Of a DNA stretch of 64,000 nt, positions 60,396 to 64,000 are shown in pieces (position 1 is the first letter of the stretch; the number at the start of each line of letters is the position of its first letter). The translations under genes and the position numbers were made by a program. The stretch comes from Microbacterium aoyamense (GTDB taxonomy: Bacteria > Actinomycetota > Actinomycetes > Actinomycetales > Microbacteriaceae). The DNA is taken from NCBI RefSeq assembly GCF_023155855.1, contig NZ_JAKNUT010000001.1, positions 1,054,001-1,118,000 of the forward strand. Reading direction: 5' to 3'. Under the pieces are notes generated by a model that was not told where the DNA came from, ran no database searches, and saw nothing but the letters and a program-made list of their open reading frames with translations.

Positions 60396-61364
60396 GTGTC
60401 CTCCGCGCTCCGCGTCGTCGTCCTCGCGGGCGGTGTCGGGGGCTCGAAGTTCACGCTCGGCGTCCGTGAGGCGCTGCGTCGGCGGGATGCCGGCGAGCCG
60501 ACCGTCGTGATCAACACAGGCGATGATCTGTGGCTTTCGGGCGTGCGACTGCAGCCCGACGTCGACTCCGTCGTCTACGCGCTCGCCGGCGTCAACGACA
60601 CGCAGCGGGGCTGGGGTCGCACGGGCGACACCGAACGCGTCAATCACCAGCTCCAGGCTTGGGGCGCGGGGTGGCCGTGGTTCACCCTCGGAGATCTCGA
60701 CCTCGGCACCCACCTCGCGCGCACGGGCTGGCTGCGCGACGGACTCGCACCGACCGACGTGCTCGCGCGGATGTCCCAGCGCTGGCCGCTCGGTGCGCGT
60801 CTGCTGCCGATGACCGATTCCGAGGTCGACACGTGGGTCGTGCTCGAGGACGGCTCGCGTCTGCACTTCCAGGAGTGGTGGACACGGCACCGCGCGACGC
60901 TCGTCCCGGTCGCGTTCGAGAATCCGGGCATCTCCGCGGCCCGCCCCGCACCGGGTGTCGCCGAGGCGATCGAGACCGCCGACATCGTGCTGATCGCTCC
61001 GTCCAATCCCGTCGTGTCGATCGGGCCGATCCTCGCGGTTCCGGGTGTGCGCGATGCGCTGCGGTCGACGTCCGCGTCCGTGGTCGGGGTTTCGCCCATC
61101 ATCGGCGGACGCGTCGTCCGCGGCATGGCCGATGTGTGCCTCACCGCGATCGGCGTCGAGACGACATCGACCGGTGTCGCCGCACACTACGGTGCGCGGA
61201 TGAGCGATGGTCTGCTGGATGCGTGGCTCCTCGCCGAGGAGGATGCGGCGTCCGCGGCGATCGTCGAGGGGCTCGGCATCCATCCCGTCGTCGCGCCCCT
61301 CTGGATGACGGACGTCGATGCCACGGCGGCCATCGTCGAGGCCGCCCTGGACGCCGGTGCCTGA
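60396..61364 (+). CDS. cofD: 2-Phospho-L-lactate transferase (F420 biosynthesis)
   Basis: 322 residues. The N-terminal VVVLAGGVGGSKFTLGVREAL and VINTGDDLWLSGVRLQPDVDSVVYALAG are diagnostic for CofD/FbiA, which transfers the phospholactyl (or phosphoenolpyruvyl) group to Fo to make F420-0. IAPSNPVVSIGPIL is the third conserved block. No cofE or cofG/H genes are in the window. The GTG start is chosen by homology length (13 bases after hemD). TauE overlaps its end by 8 bases. Confidence 0.93.
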   Translation: MSSALRVVVLAGGVGGSKFTLGVREALRRRDAGEPTVVINTGDDLWLSGVRLQPDVDSVVYALAGVNDTQRGWGRTGDTERVNHQLQAWGAGWPWFTLGDLDLGTHLARTGWLRDGLAPTDVLARMSQRWPLGARLLPMTDSEVDTWVVLEDGSRLHFQEWWTRHRATLVPVAFENPGISAARPAPGVAEAIETADIVLIAPSNPVVSIGPILAVPGVRDALRSTSASVVGVSPIIGGRVVRGMADVCLTAIGVETTSTGVAAHYGARMSDGLLDAWLLAEEDAASAAIVEGLGIHPVVAPLWMTDVDATAAIVEAALDAGA

Positions 61365-62100
61365 GCTCGGTGCGCTCGCGTGGGTGCTCCTCGCGGTAGC
61401 CGCGGTCGTCGTCGGCATCTCGAAGACGGGCATCCCCGGTGCCGGCACGGTCGCCGTCGCGATCTTCGCCGCCGTGCTGCCCGCCAAAGCATCGACCGGC
61501 ACGATCCTGCTGCTGCTGATCGTCGCCGACATCTTCGCCGTCATCACCTATCGGCGGCACGCCAACTGGCGGGCGCTCTGGCGGCTCGTCCCCGCGGTCG
61601 CGGTCGGCGTGCTGCTGGGCGTGGGGTTCCTCGCGATCGCGGACGATCTCTGGGTCAAGCGCACGATCGGCGTCATCCTCGTCGCGGTCATCGCGATCAC
61701 CCTGTGGCGGCGGTATCGTCCGGCCCGCTCCCAGGAGCCGGTGGGCGGGCGCGCGGCCGCGGTGGTCTACGGCGGACTCGGGGGATTCACGACGATGGTC
61801 GCGAACGCCGCCGGACCCGTCATGTCGATGTACTTCCTCGCCGCGCGGTTCCCGGTCAAAGAGTTCCTCGGCACGGCGGCCTGGTTCTTCGCGATCGTGA
61901 ACATCGCGAAGGTCCCGTTCTCGATCGGGCTCGGACTCATCACGGTTCCGGGGCTGCTGCTCGACCTCGTCCTCGTGCCGCTGGTGGTCGGAGGGGCCCT
62001 GCTCGGCCGCTGGATCGCATCCCGCGTCGATCAAGTGCTCTTCGAGCGCCTCGTGATCCTGTTCACGATCGTCGGCGCGGGGTATCTACTCTTCAGCTGA
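61357..62100 (+). CDS. TauE/SafE-family membrane permease
   Basis: 247 residues with about eight membrane helices in two repeats. GISKTGIPGAGTVAVAIFAAVL near the N-terminus and GGFTTMVANAAGPVMSMYFLA in the second half are the paired TauE motifs. Members export sulfite, sulfoacetate or related anions. The GTG start overlaps the cofD gene, so co-expression is likely. The 3' end overlaps the convergent 62086 gene by 15 bases. Confidence 0.9.
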   Translation: MPELGALAWVLLAVAAVVVGISKTGIPGAGTVAVAIFAAVLPAKASTGTILLLLIVADIFAVITYRRHANWRALWRLVPAVAVGVLLGVGFLAIADDLWVKRTIGVILVAVIAITLWRRYRPARSQEPVGGRAAAVVYGGLGGFTTMVANAAGPVMSMYFLAARFPVKEFLGTAAWFFAIVNIAKVPFSIGLGLITVPGLLLDLVLVPLVVGGALLGRWIASRVDQVLFERLVILFTIVGAGYLLFS

Positions 62101-62367
62101 GGCTCGGCGAGGTCGCCAGAACGCGTGCGAGGCGATCCACGCGATGATGCCGAAGGCGGCGGTCGCGCCGAGCCAGATCCAGAAGCTCGTGGGCACTCCG
62201 ATCAGCGAGTGCTGCGAACTGGCGCAGTAGCTCCTGCCGGGGATCGACGAATCGGCGCAGAAGCCGGCGGTCATGAGCGGGGCGAAGACGATCGCCGCCA
62301 CGACGACCGAACCGAGGATCCAAGCGATCGTCCATCCGGCGCCCGGGCGCGTGCGGGCGGGGGTCAC
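62086..62367 (-). CDS. Small membrane protein with two helices and conserved cysteines
   Basis: 93 residues with helices at ~10-33 and ~57-82. The loop contains FCADSSIPGRSYCASSQ with two cysteines. It overlaps the upstream gene by 4 bases (GTGA). No function recognised; presumably a small membrane pair with the next gene. Confidence 0.68.
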   Translation of the reverse strand: MTPARTRPGAGWTIAWILGSVVVAAIVFAPLMTAGFCADSSIPGRSYCASSQHSLIGVPTSFWIWLGATAAFGIIAWIASHAFWRPRRASAEE

Positions 62368-62870
62368 GGCCCCGTCATCGGGTACGTGTCGAGCTCGACC
62401 GCGCCGAACGGGAAGGGGTAGACGTAGGTGCCGGTGCCGCCGAAGCCGTCGAGCGGGATCATCGCGAACCAGACCTGTGCGATGACGATGGACGCGCCGG
62501 CGATGACCATGATGGCGAGCGCCGCGCGATCCAGCATCCGCAGCGCTGCCGTCTCATCTTCGGCTCGTCGCAGCACGCGCCCGAGGACGCCGAGGACGAT
62601 CGCCGCCAGAGCCACAAGGACGATCCAGCTCGGCCGCATGGTGAGCGATGTGCACATGGGGGCGATCTCGGTCGCGACCCCATTGGCGTCGACGAATCCG
62701 CCGTCGGCGTCGACTCCGCCGGGGCAGCCGCCCTTCGACGCGCTGATGAAGGTGCTGTAGACGAGCGCCGAACCGATGGCCGTCCAGATGAGTCGCCGGA
62801 TGCGAGCGATGATCGGCGCGCCGGGCAGGCGCGTGAGCTCGCTCGGCGCGATCTGAGTGGGGACGGACAT
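62364..62870 (-). CDS. Hypothetical membrane protein
   Basis: 168 residues from the ATG at 62870. Three membrane helices (~30-48, 80-100, 115-140) with an extracellular loop containing GGCPGGVDADGGFVDANGVATEIAPMCTS. The second ATG was chosen because the GGAAGG ribosome site touches the first one. No family recognised. It is coupled to the small membrane gene by a GTGA overlap. Confidence 0.68.
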   Translation of the reverse strand: MSVPTQIAPSELTRLPGAPIIARIRRLIWTAIGSALVYSTFISASKGGCPGGVDADGGFVDANGVATEIAPMCTSLTMRPSWIVLVALAAIVLGVLGRVLRRAEDETAALRMLDRAALAIMVIAGASIVIAQVWFAMIPLDGFGGTGTYVYPFPFGAVELDTYPMTGP

Positions 62871-62938
62871 CGTCATCCTTCCGTGGGGTGATGCCAGTCT
62901 GCCGGATCGATCGACTCGTCAGGAAGAGCTGTGTCTTG

Positions 62939-64000
62939 TCACCACGACGGTTCGTCGCCGACGATGCCACCGTTCCGTCCAGGTGGTGGTGGCGGTGGTT
63001 CGAGGAATCGCACGGTGGGCGGCGATTTGTCGGTGTACACGCGCCCGAGCGGACTTTTCCAGACAAGTTCGTCGTCGACCTGCTCGACGGTCCAGGCGGT
63101 GGCGTGTTTGAGCATGTGATGTCGTCGGCAGAGATGAGCGAGATTGCGGACGCTCGTCTCGCCGCCGTGCTGATGGTCGATGGTGTGGTCGATGTCGGAT
63201 CGCCAGGTGGGCATGCGACAGCCCGGGAACCGGCAGTGCTCGTCGCGGGCGCGAAGGTGGCGGCGCTGCGCTTCGTTCGGGAAACGGCGGTCGACGGCGA
63301 GGATCGCACCGGTAGTGGGGCAGGTGAACACCGCGTCCCAGATCGTCGCGCTGCCGGCGAGGATGCGGGCCGTGTCGGCGTCGACGGGTCCATGTCCGGC
63401 GAGGTGCGCCGGCCGGTCGCCGCCGACGAGGGTGGCGGCGGGGATGCTGATCTGCACGATCGCCTGAATCGAGGCGACGCCCGAGCCGCCGTCCGTTTTC
63501 GCGGCGACCGTCGTCGGGTGCCCCGTCAAGAGAAGGTCGTTAAGCACATCGAATCGGATCTGATCCAGCGTTCGCTGCTCCGCGTCGGATCCGTCGGATG
63601 CGGCGTGCTCGGCGTCGGCGATCACGCGAGCCATCTGGGTGGCGCGGTCGAACGCACCGTGGATCAGGACGGCGGGGCCCTGCATCCACATCTCCGCCAT
63701 TCCGTCGTCACCATCGCGCACGATCGCCCGCCGACCCTGCCGCGCCCGCCGATGCCGCTCCGTGAACGAGGTCGGTTCGAACTGTTCGGCGATGCTCTTT
63801 CCGAGTGCGCGGAGTCGCCCCGCCGTCATCCCGGCACCGCGGTCGAGCATCACTGCCTCGTATCCGGAGCGTGCGTCATCGTCGGAGAGCCGGACTCCCT
63901 CTTCGGCGATGACCTGTGCGTGCGCGCGCGAGAAGTGGCCGTCGCGAAGAGCTGCGAACGTCGCAGGAAAGCGATCTCGCAGAATCGTCGCGTCGTTCAT
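62939..64000 (-). CDS. DUF222/HNH endonuclease (13E12 repeat family), start outside window or at its edge
   Basis: 353 residues are visible and the frame is open to the window end, which happens to be an ATG complement. The N-terminal DUF222 domain (FAALRDGHFSRAHAQVIAEEGVRL... QGPAVLIHGAFDRATQMARVIADAEH) is incomplete compared with typical members, so the true start is probably further right. The C-terminal HNH nuclease is complete: HCRFPGCRMPTWRSDIDHTIDHQHGGETSVRNLAHLCRRHH. These genes occur in many copies in Microbacteriaceae and mycobacteria; cellular role is unclear. Confidence 0.9.
   Translation of the reverse strand: MNDATILRDRFPATFAALRDGHFSRAHAQVIAEEGVRLSDDDARSGYEAVMLDRGAGMTAGRLRALGKSIAEQFEPTSFTERHRRARQGRRAIVRDGDDGMAEMWMQGPAVLIHGAFDRATQMARVIADAEHAASDGSDAEQRTLDQIRFDVLNDLLLTGHPTTVAAKTDGGSGVASIQAIVQISIPAATLVGGDRPAHLAGHGPVDADTARILAGSATIWDAVFTCPTTGAILAVDRRFPNEAQRRHLRARDEHCRFPGCRMPTWRSDIDHTIDHQHGGETSVRNLAHLCRRHHMLKHATAWTVEQVDDELVWKSPLGRVYTDKSPPTVRFLEPPPPPPGRNGGIVGDEPSW

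Noticed and set aside
62939..64000. Treating the HNH gene as a mobile intron or transposon.
   Set aside because: The protein has the DUF222-HNH layout of the 13E12 family, and no terminal inverted repeats or target duplications are visible in the part shown.

Overview
The window is high-GC, gene-dense actinobacterial chromosome. Leaderless-type TANNNT promoters, GTG starts, strong preference for GC at the third codon position, a DUF222/HNH (13E12-type) gene and a very frequent GGATGC/GCATCC word fit the family Microbacteriaceae, most likely Microbacterium or a close relative. This placement is inferred from gene content and composition, not from an rRNA gene. I see no tRNA, rRNA, CRISPR array, prophage or intact insertion sequence.

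Region 1-3.1 kb: a truncated VOC protein, an HxlR regulator, a DHFR-like reductase, a small membrane protein and exonuclease III. Region 3.2-6.1 kb: a surface-fibre type cassette of three secreted proteins with SipW-type signal peptides around a Ser/His signal peptidase. The peptidase is fused to a second signal peptide, an ectodomain and a LAPTG sorting signal. Region 6.2-10.4 kb: a ribbon-helix-helix/MazF toxin-antitoxin pair, pyrE, a YdeI-like gene with a tiny coupled membrane ORF, a HAD phosphatase and an SDR enzyme. Region 10.4-12.5 kb: a manganese module (mntR, mntH) with two palindromic operators, one over the mntH start codon. Region 12.5-23.5 kb: a SpoU methyltransferase, a MATE exporter, an M13 peptidase, a beta-lactamase-fold protein without catalytic residues, purU, a double-hotdog thioesterase, two MFS transporters and a GNAT protein. 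Region 23.5-33.2 kb: menC, a lipoprotein, an FMN-dependent hydroxy-acid oxidase with an FGE-like partner, a methyltransferase, glyS and a sortase-anchored protein.

Region 33.3-40.5 kb is a four-gene export-type ABC system (two large FtsX-like permeases and two ATPases). Region 40.5-42.8 kb holds an NfeD/flotillin pair followed by a 93-residue stand-alone piece of the GyrA/ParC tower. Region 42.8-55.7 kb is a compact type VII secretion (T7SS) locus on the minus strand. Its effector module has two WXG100-like proteins, a DUF6507-like partner, a 794-residue toxin and two small downstream genes. Its machinery module has RDD-FHA, DUF6177-like, small TM, EccD-like, degenerate MinD-like and EccC genes. 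The toxin C-terminus carries the catalytic residues and sequence motifs of the CD38/ADP-ribosyl-cyclase family, so I read it as a secreted NAD-consuming toxin. The gene after it is the best immunity candidate, and the following gene is broken by a single-base frameshift. Region 55.8-62.9 kb: a DNA glycosylase, two tetrapyrrole genes (a HemY-like oxidase and hemD) flanking a YtxH/holin/DUF3618 trio, cofD and a TauE permease. The window ends inside a DUF222/HNH gene.

About twenty genes, scattered over the window, start 5-7 bases after a TANNNT box, so much of this chromosome appears to be transcribed as leaderless mRNA. The remaining genes are packed in operons with GTGA, ATGA or TGATG junctions that suggest translational coupling.
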